A stretch of DNA of 64,000 nucleotides. Source: Bradyrhizobium macuxiense. Lineage in GTDB: Bacteria; Pseudomonadota; Alphaproteobacteria; Rhizobiales; Xanthobacteraceae. This document shows, piece by piece, positions 53,831 to 61,837 of this stretch (position 1 is the stretch's first letter; every line of letters begins with the position of its first letter). The stretch covers positions 248,001 to 312,000 of the forward strand of contig NZ_VITY01000012.1 of NCBI RefSeq assembly GCF_007993935.1, read 5' to 3'. Made by a program: the position numbers and the translations under genes. A model generated the notes under the pieces. The model did no database searches, was not told the DNA's origin, and was given only the letters and a program-made list of their open reading frames with translations.

Positions 53831-54661
53831 ATGACCGACCAAATGCCTGATTTTCCTGTCCTGAGGAAGCCCGTTGCCGTGTTCGACGCGGGCATCGGCA
53901 GCTATGCGGCCGTGGCCGCGTTGCAGCGCGCGCTTCCGAAGCAGGACCTCATCTATTTCGCCGATCGGGCAAGCTTTCCCTATGGCGGCAAGAGTCGCCA
54001 GGAGCTTCTCGACACCATGAAGCGAACCCTGACCTTCCTTGCGCGCTTCGATCCCGCGGCGATCCTCGTCGCATCCAACGCACCTTCGATCACGGTGCTG
54101 GACGATCTGAAAGACATGATCGCCGTGCCGGTGTTCGGGGTACGCCCGCCGGTGAAGGACGCGTTGCAACAGGCGAAGGGGCGACACGTTGCGGTTCTCG
54201 GCGTCAAGTCGCTGGTCGAAAGCGCGGAGATGCGCGCCTTCGCGGCTGCCGAAGCGGGCGATGACGTCGATCGCGTTCACCTCGTCAATGCATCTCCGCT
54301 GGTGGATCTGGTCGAGAGCGGCGCTTTTCTTTTCGACCAGGGCGGTGTCCAACGACAGGTCGACGCGTTCGTCTCCGCGCTCGATTCCCGACATACCGAT
54401 ATCGGGGCGATGACGCTCTCCAGCACCCATCTTCCGTGGCTGCGCAGCTTCCTCGAGCGCGCGGCGCCGGGACGGCCGCTGCTCGACCCGCTTGAGCGCG
54501 CGCTTGGTGCGATCGGCCCGGTCGCTGTTGAGGGACGCGGCGAGCTGCTCGGATTGGTCACCGAAAACGATCGCTACATGGCAAGCGATTTCCAGCGCAT
54601 GCTTGAGAGGCTCGGGGTGGTGCTGCCGCTCCACGTCGTCCCGCGCATGATCGAGGATTGA
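53831..54661 (+). CDS. glutamate racemase-like protein with both catalytic Cys replaced by Ser
   Basis: A 276-residue protein of the Asp/Glu racemase (MurI) fold. Matching blocks are VAVFDAGIGSYAAV (MurI FDSGVGG), YFADRASFPYGGKS, AAILVASNAPS (MurI ACNTAS), IAVPVFGV and MTLSSTHLPWL (MurI LGCTHYP). The two acid/base cysteines are Ser82 and Ser198, while Asp19 is kept, and the serine next to it is Ala20. Cofactor-independent racemisation is thus unlikely; another reaction or a binding role is possible. It follows the pip-like gene by 22 nt and may be the last gene of the pqq transcript. This is not the organism's peptidoglycan MurI, by inference. Confidence 0.78.
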   Translation: MTDQMPDFPVLRKPVAVFDAGIGSYAAVAALQRALPKQDLIYFADRASFPYGGKSRQELLDTMKRTLTFLARFDPAAILVASNAPSITVLDDLKDMIAVPVFGVRPPVKDALQQAKGRHVAVLGVKSLVESAEMRAFAAAEAGDDVDRVHLVNASPLVDLVESGAFLFDQGGVQRQVDAFVSALDSRHTDIGAMTLSSTHLPWLRSFLERAAPGRPLLDPLERALGAIGPVAVEGRGELLGLVTENDRYMASDFQRMLERLGVVLPLHVVPRMIED

Positions 54662-54808
54662 CCCAAGGCGGACTTCGTCGAATGTTTCTCACTGGCCGCG
54701 TCGGCTTGCTTGGTCCCACAATCCCGCGATTTTGAGGTCAAATACGAACGACAGTAGCCGCGGCCGAAGCGGCTGATGCACTGCTAGCTCCACTCCGGGG
54801 GAAGCTGT

Positions 54809-55564
54809 CTAAACCGGGATAACCGCTGCCCGGCCTCGGGACAGTGATGCAACAGGCCCCTTGCAGGCGTCCGTTGGTAGTGCGCCCTCAATGCCGAACG
54901 TTGCGGCAAGTTCTCTAACGCCAACGGGAGTCACGAGGAGCGCGCGGCTATCCCGGATATGCTCGACCCAATCGTGCTCGAGGGCGTGACGAAGAATGGC
55001 AGCGCCGACCGCCCCGGCCAGATGCGGCCGGCGCTCGCTCCAGTCGAGACAAGGTCGGCAGAACACTCGGCGCTTGGAGGCGAGGCAAAGATCGACGCCC
55101 AACGCATCGAAGAATGACCGACCGGCATCGGTCAGTTGGCCGCCATCCTCGTCGAGCAGAATAAACGACTGTTGGACCAGCCGGTCGGCGATTGCAACGG
55201 CGATGCGGCCGGCCATGTGGTCATAGCATGTGCGCGCGTGTCGAAGCGTCTCTCCGCCGCGCCAGAGATTGCGCTGCCGTGCGGGTCCTTCCTGCGCCAC
55301 GACCATGAGACCTTCCAGCATGCGTGCGACAAGCGGAGAGGCCAGACGGAAATATCGTCGTCGGCCCCGCCTTTCAACCGCGAGCAGTCCGGCGTCGCTG
55401 AGTTTCGCGAGATGGCCACTCGCCGTCTGCGGCGCCACGCCGGACAGATAGGCGAGCTCCGTGGCGGTCAACGTTCGGCCATCCATCAGCGCACTAAGCA
55501 TGTTGGCGCGCCCCGGATCGCCGACGAGTGCCGCGACCTGCGCGATCTTGGGTCCCGTGTCCAT
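54809..55564 (-). CDS. ArsR-family winged-helix regulator (long form)
   Basis: A 251-residue repressor-like protein. The N-terminal winged helix covers residues about 8-80: DPGRANMLSALMDGRTLTATELAYLSGVAPQTASGHLAKLSDAGLLAVERRGRRRYFRL. The C-terminal half contains CRPCLDWSERRPHLAGAVGAAIL, a Cys-x-x-Cys-bearing segment that could sense metal or thiol-reactive compounds. It is divergent from the DHA2 exporter gene over 250 nt containing a perfect inverted repeat, which suggests direct control of the exporter and of itself. Confidence 0.87.
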   Translation of the reverse strand: MDTGPKIAQVAALVGDPGRANMLSALMDGRTLTATELAYLSGVAPQTASGHLAKLSDAGLLAVERRGRRRYFRLASPLVARMLEGLMVVAQEGPARQRNLWRGGETLRHARTCYDHMAGRIAVAIADRLVQQSFILLDEDGGQLTDAGRSFFDALGVDLCLASKRRVFCRPCLDWSERRPHLAGAVGAAILRHALEHDWVEHIRDSRALLVTPVGVRELAATFGIEGALPTDACKGPVASLSRGRAAVIPV

Positions 55565-55734
55565 CTCTTTGTCCTACGCCGACCAGGACGCAGCGCCAAG
55601 CACAAACACTTCGGCGAAGATCGTAGTGTTTCCGCGAGACCGGCGCGATCGCGGGACATAGATTGCGCGGACACCAATACGCCCCGTCGAAGCAAGTGCT
55701 GTCACCAAGCATAGATCATCCTGCGGCGTCGAAT

Positions 55735-55752
55735 ATTCGATCGATATCGAAT
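55735..55752. promoter_or_regulatory. perfect inverted repeat, probable operator of the ArsR-type regulator
   Basis: ATTCGAT-CGAT-ATCGAAT: 7-bp arms with a 4-bp centre in the divergent intergenic region, 63 nt before the exporter ATG and 171 nt before the regulator start. An overlapping GAATATTC palindrome (55731-55738) precedes it. Confidence 0.6.
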
Positions 55753-55814
55753 GATCATCGCAAAACGGGGCTTATCTGAGCCGTCAAATTCTCACAGACA
55801 ACTGAGTGTGATCA

Positions 55815-57230
55815 ATGCAACCAACTTTGCTCGACACAAGGCGTCGGGAACAAGCCCGCCCCGACAACACGTCATTGCATTCGCATCTCGCGAAGCCGCT
55901 GGCGCTTGCGGCCATGAGCCTCGGCCTTGGCGTGGTGCAGCTCGACATCACCATCGTCAACACCGCGCTGAGCAGCATCGGGACCTCGCTCGGCGGCAGC
56001 GTCGCCGAGCTGCAATGGGTGGTGACCGCCTATACCATCGCGTTCGCTGCCTTCATTTTGACCGCCGGCGCGCTCGGTGACCGCGTTGGCGCCAAACGGA
56101 TATTCATCGGGGGCTTTGCAATCTTCACGCTGGCTTCGCTCGCCTGCGCACTGGCCTCGTCGGCGGTGTTCCTGATCGCCGCGCGCTCCGTGCAGGGCCT
56201 GGCGGCGGCGATCCTGGTGCCGAACTCGCTGACGCTGCTCAATCACGCGTATGCCGATCCGCAGGCGCGCGGCCGCGCGGTCGGCTTCTGGGCTGCAGGT
56301 GCGAGCGTCGCACTGACTGCAGGGCCGTTCGTCGGCGGCGCACTGATCGCGCTGGTCGGCTGGCGCTCGATCTTCTTGGTCAACCTGCCGATTGGCGCCG
56401 CCGGCCTCTGGCTCGCATGGCGTTATGCGGAGGAGACGCCGCGACTCGCGCAGCGCGAGATCGATCTGCCGGGTCAGATCGCGGCGATCGCAGCGCTCGG
56501 CACGCTGGCCGGCGCTCTGATCGAGGGCGGCGTGCTCGGCTGGAGCCATCCGCTCGTCATCATGGGCTTCGCGGCGGCGGCCGTGATCGGACTCCTGTTC
56601 GTATGGCGCGAGGCACGCGCGCCGCAACCGATGCTGCCGCTCTCGCTGTTTGGCCATCGCATGTTCGCGCTGACCGCGCTGGTCGGGCTTCTCTTCAACA
56701 TCGCCTTCTACGGCCTGATCTTCGTGCTGAGCCTCTATTTCCAGAAGGTCAGTGGCTGGTCGCCGTTCGCAACGGGCCTCGCCTTTGTGCCCATGATGGG
56801 CATGGTGCTGCCCGCCAACCTCGTCGCCGCGTCGGTCAGCGAGCGCCTGGGCGCGCCGCAAACCATCGCGCTGGCTTCGGTGATCACCGCCGCGGGCTGC
56901 ATTGCGCTGCTGCCCATGACCTCAGGCACGAGCTACTGGGCGATCGGCGTGCAACTCGTCGTCCTCGGCGGCGGCCTCGGCCTGCTCGTGCCGCCTTTGA
57001 CCTCGACACTGCTCGGCAGTGTCGAGAAGTCGCGATCCGGCATCGCCGCAGGCGTACTGAATGCGACGCGACAAACAGGCAGCGTGCTTGGTGTTGCTCT
57101 GTTCGGCTCGCTGGTCGGAGGGGACTATGGGTTCATTGCAGGCGCACATGCCTCGCTGGTGATATCGGCTGCCGTGCTGCTCGCAGGTGCGGTCGTGATC
57201 TGGCTTGGCCGATCAAAGAAGGGACGGTGA
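55815..57230 (+). CDS. DHA2-family (EmrB/QacA-like) MFS exporter
   Basis: A 471-residue drug:H+ antiporter with 14 predicted helices. LDITIVNTALSSIG (helix 1, Asp conserved in DHA2), LQWVVTAYTIAFAAFILTAGALGDRVGAKRIF (motif A), and helix 5 motif C, GPFVGGALIALVGWRSIFLVNLP, are present. Fourteen helices distinguish it from the 12-helix DHA1 group. The substrate is unknown but typically cationic or lipophilic toxicants. The ATG at 55815 lacks a clear Shine-Dalgarno. It is controlled, by inference, by the divergent ArsR-type gene. The 3' end is 22 nt from a convergent gene. Confidence 0.9.
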   Translation: MQPTLLDTRRREQARPDNTSLHSHLAKPLALAAMSLGLGVVQLDITIVNTALSSIGTSLGGSVAELQWVVTAYTIAFAAFILTAGALGDRVGAKRIFIGGFAIFTLASLACALASSAVFLIAARSVQGLAAAILVPNSLTLLNHAYADPQARGRAVGFWAAGASVALTAGPFVGGALIALVGWRSIFLVNLPIGAAGLWLAWRYAEETPRLAQREIDLPGQIAAIAALGTLAGALIEGGVLGWSHPLVIMGFAAAAVIGLLFVWREARAPQPMLPLSLFGHRMFALTALVGLLFNIAFYGLIFVLSLYFQKVSGWSPFATGLAFVPMMGMVLPANLVAASVSERLGAPQTIALASVITAAGCIALLPMTSGTSYWAIGVQLVVLGGGLGLLVPPLTSTLLGSVEKSRSGIAAGVLNATRQTGSVLGVALFGSLVGGDYGFIAGAHASLVISAAVLLAGAVVIWLGRSKKGR

Positions 57231-57252
57231 AGAGGAGATGTGCAGACCGAGC

Positions 57253-57960
57253 CTATGCCGGCAGTACGATCACCTTCGTCTTGACGGGCGTTCGCGAATA
57301 GAGGTCGAGCATGTCCTGGCTGAGGAGGCCGGTACAGCCGCTCGTAATGCCGTTCCCGATCGTTTCGGGATCGCTGGTGCTATAGATCGTGTAAAGCGTG
57401 TACACCCCATTTTGATAGAGGTAGAGCACGCGGGCGCCGAGTGGATTGTCGAGACCTCCCGGCATGCCGCGAGCATATTTGCCCGCCTCCGGCTGGCGCG
57501 CGATCATCTCCTTGGGCGGCGTCCAGGTAGGCCACTCGGCTTTGCGCCCGACATACGCCTCTCCGCTCCAGCGGAACCCATCTCGGCCGACATTGGCGCC
57601 ATAGCGGGTCGCGTTTCCTTCGCCTTCGATCCGGTAGACATAGTATTTGCTCGGATCGACGATGATCGTACCGGGCGTCTCTGCGCTGTCGTACTTCACT
57701 GTCTTGCGAAAATATTTCGGATCGACCTTCCTGACGTCGACCGCGGGGATCGGGAATTTCTCGTCGGGCACGGGCCCGTAGAGTTTCTCCGCCTCGGCCA
57801 AGCTCATGTAGTCGGATGCGCAACCAGCCAGGCTAAGCGCGGCGAGACCGGCAGCGGAGCCGAACAGAAACGCCCGGCGGTTGACAAGCCGAGACCGATG
57901 ATCAGGCAGAGTCCCCTCATCCATCGCGCCGGCGTCGGCAATTCCACGGTCCATGAACAT
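57253..57960 (-). CDS. L,D-transpeptidase (YkuD) family lipoprotein with altered active site
   Basis: A 235-residue exported protein. NRRAFLFGSAAGLAALSLAGC combines a Tat-like twin Arg and a lipobox Cys (LAGC), so an anchored lipoprotein is likely. The YkuD domain covers roughly 90-230: IIVDPSKYYVYRI, NPLGARVLYLYQ, then TLYTIYSTSDPETIGNGITS and GCTGLLSQDM. The Cys of the SGC motif is kept, but the usual HGT motif reads YST and the Arg two residues after Cys (S-x-G-C-x-R) is Gly. Catalysis may be lost or altered. The start is uncertain: ATGs at 58011, 57960, 57954 and 57924 are in frame, and none has a strong Shine-Dalgarno. Confidence 0.78.
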   Translation of the reverse strand: MFMDRGIADAGAMDEGTLPDHRSRLVNRRAFLFGSAAGLAALSLAGCASDYMSLAEAEKLYGPVPDEKFPIPAVDVRKVDPKYFRKTVKYDSAETPGTIIVDPSKYYVYRIEGEGNATRYGANVGRDGFRWSGEAYVGRKAEWPTWTPPKEMIARQPEAGKYARGMPGGLDNPLGARVLYLYQNGVYTLYTIYSTSDPETIGNGITSGCTGLLSQDMLDLYSRTPVKTKVIVLPA

Positions 57961-58077
57961 GATTTCGGATTTCCCCTTGTCCCGTCGTACGCCCGGAGCA
58001 GACTTTGGCATACCGCAGGAAGGTGGAGAAAAAGTTCTTCGTCAGCCGGGGTCGAAAATCTCCTTGACGAAAACGCG

Positions 58078-58869
58078 CTAGGCCGGATCCATTCCCTTGG
58101 ACTTGAGCACGGCGGAACCGGTCGGACCGGTGAGGAGCTCGATCAGCGATCTGGCCGCTGCCGGATCCTTGCTCGTGGATCCGATGCCGACCGCGAAGAC
58201 GATCGCGCTGTTCAAATCACCGGGCAGAGGGCCGACCACCTGAGTCCCCGGAACCGCGGCAATTTCCGAGGCCTGTGCGACGCCCATTTCGACTTCGCCC
58301 TTGGCGACGAGTTCGCCCGCTTCGGCGCCCGGCACCAGGACGGTCTTGGATTTCATCTGGTCGGCGATGCCGAGACGATCAATGACCTTGGCGAAATAGA
58401 CGCCGCTGGCACCGCCCTTCGCTGGATCGGCGTAGGAGATCGATTTGGCAGCGAGCAGCGCAGTCTTCAGTTTCTCCACCGTGCTGATGTCGGGCTTGGG
58501 CGCACCGGTACGTACCCCGACGGCGACATAAGAGCTTCCTACGTTGACGATGCTGCCCTGGGCAACCTTGCCCTGGGTCAGCAGACCGTCGAGGGCAGTG
58601 CGCGACAGGATCATCACATCTGCGGTTTCGCCCGCCTCGATCCGCTTCTTCAGATCGGCGATCGTGCTGTAGACGACCATTAGCTTGTTGCCGCCGCTGC
58701 TCTCGAACTTCGGGATCAGTTCGCCGAGTGTAGGGGTGAGCGCGACCGTGCTCATGACCTTGACGTCGGCGGCATGCGCGGCGGGTGCTGCCGCTCCCAG
58801 AGCTAACAGGAACGAACACTCGACCGCCGTCGCAAGGGCGGCCCGTCGCGAGAAAAACCGTCCCATCAT
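58078..58869 (-). CDS. ModA-like substrate-binding protein
   Basis: A 263-residue periplasmic protein. The signal peptide with twin Arg (RFFSRRAALATAVECSFLLA, possibly Tat) ends near AHA, then ADVKVMSTVALTPTLGELIPKFESSGGNKL follows. It is a paralogue of the protein encoded at 29893-30687; both share ASGVY, LGIADQM, GE(L/I)VA-x-GE and VVGPLP blocks. Ligand is unknown. The double ATG at 58869 and 58866 is preceded by GGAGG; the ORF runs upstream antisense without a signal. It follows the DUF1501 gene by 128 nt on the same strand but has no permease partners. Confidence 0.82.
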   Translation of the reverse strand: MMGRFFSRRAALATAVECSFLLALGAAAPAAHAADVKVMSTVALTPTLGELIPKFESSGGNKLMVVYSTIADLKKRIEAGETADVMILSRTALDGLLTQGKVAQGSIVNVGSSYVAVGVRTGAPKPDISTVEKLKTALLAAKSISYADPAKGGASGVYFAKVIDRLGIADQMKSKTVLVPGAEAGELVAKGEVEMGVAQASEIAAVPGTQVVGPLPGDLNSAIVFAVGIGSTSKDPAAARSLIELLTGPTGSAVLKSKGMDPA

Positions 58870-58997
58870 GGCTCTCTTGCCTCCCGGTTGGCTGGATCCC
58901 AAGCATAGCCGAAGCGGACAGCGTCGCCCGCGCGGCCTGGACCCGTTCGCCGGCCATGCCGGCATGGCGTTGGTTTCGATATTTTGGCAGTGCCCCT

Positions 58998-60191
58998 TCA
59001 CACCAGGTTGAGGTCCTTCGGCTTGATCCCGGTGAAGATGCGCTCGAGGCTCGCCTGCTGCAGGCCGTAGACGTGCTGGACCAAGCCGGCGAAGAACGCC
59101 TTGTAGTCGGTCAGCACAGGATAATCGCGGTTCTGGAACAACGTCGCCTGTGCGATCTGGACCTGCTCGCCGGCCATCCGACCGCCGTTGATGCCGCCGC
59201 CCATCACCCAATAGACGCTGCCATGGCCATGATCGGTGCCGCGGTCGCCGTTCTCGCGGAACGTCCGCCCGAATTCGGAGATCACGACCACGACCGTATC
59301 GCGCCACATCGCCGGACCGATCTCTTCCGAGAAGCCGGCAAGGCCCCTGCCGAGTTCACCGAGACGGTCGGCGAGATAGCCGGTCGCGGCGCCCTGGTTG
59401 ACGTGGGTGTCCCAGCCGCCGACGTCGACGAAGCCGAGGTTGAACTGCTCGCGCATCAGGCGGCCGATCCGCCGCGCCGACAGTTCGAAGCCGCGCGGCG
59501 ACACCGCGCCGCGGTTGGCCGCCATCATCTCCTCGGAAACCGATTTGTAGACGTCGTCGCGGACGCGGAAGCCTTCCGACACCGAATTGGCGAGATCGCC
59601 CTTCGCATACATCTCCCTGATCAGCCGCGCCTGCCGGTCGTCGACGCCCGGCTTGCTGACGCTGGCGATGCCGATGTTCGGGATCTGGTTCTGGCCGCGG
59701 AAGATCAGCGGCAGCTGGTCGGTGAAGGAGATCGGCTTCACCCGCGTCAGCTCGGTCGCCAGCCGGCTCATGAAGCCGGAGCGGTAGTCGCGGCTGCCGC
59801 CGACCGCCTGCCCGAGCTCAATCGTGTCCTGGGTCTCGAAATGGCTGCGCGAGAGGTCGTCGCTGGTGCCCGCGAACGGGACGAAGGCGATCTCGCGCCT
59901 GGCCCACAGCGGATAGATCGACTCGCGAAGCGCCGGATGCAGTCCCCAGCCGGCGTCGAGCGCCAGCGCCGCATTCGGATTGCCGGCATCGGGCCGCGCG
60001 ACCGCCAGCGTCGGGCGCGAGGCGTAGTAGAATTCGCTGCCGACCGGCACCACCACATTGGCGGCGTCATAGGCGCCGCGCAGAAACACCACCAGCAGGC
60101 GCGCGTCGGTCGCGGGCGCCGCCCAGACCCGGCCGGCAAGGGTGAGCGAGGCGGAAGCGGCGAAGGCCTTGAGCAGTTCGCGGCGGTTCAT
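58998..60191 (-). CDS. DUF1501 protein with Tat signal
   Basis: A 397-residue exported protein. MNRRELLKAFAASASLTLAGRVWA is a Tat-type signal. The body has the sulfatase/alkaline-phosphatase-like pattern of DUF1501: LLVVFLRGAYDAANVVVP near 32-49, GGWDTHVNQG near 254, TVVVVISEFGRTFREN near 294 and GTDHGHGSVYWVMGGGINGG near 314. Function is unestablished. It starts 15 nt after the DUF1800 gene, and the pair is a common co-occurring couple. A hydrolase role on an envelope substrate is inference. Confidence 0.9.
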   Translation of the reverse strand: MNRRELLKAFAASASLTLAGRVWAAPATDARLLVVFLRGAYDAANVVVPVGSEFYYASRPTLAVARPDAGNPNAALALDAGWGLHPALRESIYPLWARREIAFVPFAGTSDDLSRSHFETQDTIELGQAVGGSRDYRSGFMSRLATELTRVKPISFTDQLPLIFRGQNQIPNIGIASVSKPGVDDRQARLIREMYAKGDLANSVSEGFRVRDDVYKSVSEEMMAANRGAVSPRGFELSARRIGRLMREQFNLGFVDVGGWDTHVNQGAATGYLADRLGELGRGLAGFSEEIGPAMWRDTVVVVISEFGRTFRENGDRGTDHGHGSVYWVMGGGINGGRMAGEQVQIAQATLFQNRDYPVLTDYKAFFAGLVQHVYGLQQASLERIFTGIKPKDLNLV

Positions 60192-60206
60192 CGGCGAACC
60201 TCCCTT

Positions 60207-61802
60207 TCAGTGCATGAACTCGGGTGACGACAGAAACAGCGTGTTCCAGTCCTGCGGCGAGACCGCCTGGTCGAGCGCGGCGAGCGTGGTCGGGCTCAGC
60301 GTCTGCCTGATGTTGCTGAAGTAGAGGCCGTTCATGACAAGCGGAAACGCCGGCTGATCGACGGCATTGGGCTCGTTCGGCTTGAACAGTCCGGCCGATC
60401 CCGAGCCGATCGCGCGCGCGATCTCGAAGCGCAGCATCATCTGCCCCGGACCGTTCCAGGCCGCCGACAGCATCGAATAGCCGTCGGGCGTCTCGTGGTT
60501 GAACAGGCCTTCCGACAGACGGTTGAGCCAGCCCTGGACCGGCAGCGTGTTGAGGATGACCTTGTTGTCGTAGGCAAGCCGCACCGACGACATCACGTAG
60601 AGCATCGGGTCCTTGAACTTGGCGCCGCCCTTCAGGCTCGCGGTGAATTCCGGCGCATGAACCAGCGTCGACATCACGGCCGCGATGTCACCGTCGGTCT
60701 TCTGGAAGGTCTGCGCCATCTGCTGCACCAGCGCGGGCGGCGGATTGTCCGACACGAAATAGGTCGCGAGCTGCTTTGCGATATGCGTGGCGGTCGCGGG
60801 GTGACGGCACAGGATGTCGAGGGCTTCATCGACCTCGGCGAGGCCGCGGCCCTTGATCTGATGGCCCAAGAAAGCCTTGTCGCCGAAATCGTGCCGCGCC
60901 GGATTGAACTCGAAGGCACCCTCGCGAACCAGCTGGGATTGCTGCTCGGGCTTCAGCTTCGGGTCCTCCGACTTGAAGTCGATGCCGACGCCGGTGAGGA
61001 TCCGCGCCAATGCCTCGACATCGGCCTGGGTGTAGCCGGAGCCGACGCCCATGGTGTGCAGCTCCATGATCTCGCGGGCGTAGTTCTCGTTGAGATGACC
61101 GGCCGCGTTGTCGGCGTTGTCGAGATAGCGCAGCATCACCGGATGATGCAGCGTCGCCGACAGCAGATTGCGGAACTTGCCGAGCGCGTTGGCGCGGATC
61201 GCGCGGTCCTCGTAGTCGCCGACCAGCACGCGGATGTTGGACTTGTACTGGTGGACATTGAAGTGATTGAACCAGAACCAGGTCAGGCGTTCGCGCAATT
61301 GATCGGGGGCATAGAGCGCGTGCAGGATGGTGCGGGCCGCGGCCTGCCGGGCGCGGTCGTTCATGGCCTGCTGATAGACCTGTTGCGCCGCCTTTTTCTG
61401 CTCGGGATCGGCGACCTGGTTGGCGGATTTGCCCTGCTGGTCGAACGAGGCCGCAATGTCGAACGGGAAGCGATGCACGTCCGGCATCGCCTCTATCTGC
61501 TTCTGCACGGCGACCGGCAATGCCGTGCCAGCCGGATGCAGCTGCTCCTGCAGCCAGCGTTCGGTGCCGATCTCGCGCAGATGCGCCGCGCTGGACGCGT
61601 TGACGCCCCAGGTCAGGCGGTCGAGCAGCGCGATGTCCTGCGCCGCGAGCTCGGCCGCCCGCGCCGGCTGGTGGAACGCCACCAGCGCGGCGATCGTGCC
61701 GATCACCAGACGCGTTTTCTTCACGCGAACCGGTATCCACTTCGCTCGAAAACGCTCTAGTTTCGCGACTGTCCGTGGTCCGAGTGTGGCCGTGATGCTC
61801 AT
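60207..61802 (-). CDS. DUF1800 protein
   Basis: A 531-residue exported, mostly helical protein of the DUF1800 family. It shows LLDRLTWGVNASSAAHLREIG, ERLTWFWFNHFNVH, ENYARE(I/L)MELHTMGV and the C-terminal WNGPGQMM block. The first 30 residues are mixed: LERFRAKWIPVRVKKTR is encoded by repeat family A, then IGTIAALVAFHQPARA forms the hydrophobic part of a signal peptide. A GTG at 61724, also inside the repeat, would give the classic signal MKKTRLVIGTIAALVAF and may be the true start. Function unknown; it couples with DUF1501 downstream and follows the caspase-like gene by 35 nt. Confidence 0.88.
   Translation of the reverse strand: MSITATLGPRTVAKLERFRAKWIPVRVKKTRLVIGTIAALVAFHQPARAAELAAQDIALLDRLTWGVNASSAAHLREIGTERWLQEQLHPAGTALPVAVQKQIEAMPDVHRFPFDIAASFDQQGKSANQVADPEQKKAAQQVYQQAMNDRARQAAARTILHALYAPDQLRERLTWFWFNHFNVHQYKSNIRVLVGDYEDRAIRANALGKFRNLLSATLHHPVMLRYLDNADNAAGHLNENYAREIMELHTMGVGSGYTQADVEALARILTGVGIDFKSEDPKLKPEQQSQLVREGAFEFNPARHDFGDKAFLGHQIKGRGLAEVDEALDILCRHPATATHIAKQLATYFVSDNPPPALVQQMAQTFQKTDGDIAAVMSTLVHAPEFTASLKGGAKFKDPMLYVMSSVRLAYDNKVILNTLPVQGWLNRLSEGLFNHETPDGYSMLSAAWNGPGQMMLRFEIARAIGSGSAGLFKPNEPNAVDQPAFPLVMNGLYFSNIRQTLSPTTLAALDQAVSPQDWNTLFLSSPEFMH
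61709..61757 (-). repeat. dispersed palindromic element, family A, copy 3 (inside a gene start)
   Basis: Forty-nine nt identical, as reverse complement, to 2529-2577. It encodes residues near 16-31 of the DUF1800 protein, or its GTG start and first residues. Confidence 0.9.
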
Positions 61803-61837
61803 GAAGGCTGACCTGCTCGGCTCATGGTGTCATGCCC

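Noticed and set aside
60495..61760. 421-codon open frame on the plus strand
   Set aside because: Antisense shadow of the DUF1800 gene with typical shadow composition (Arg, Leu, Val, Gly) and no start signal.
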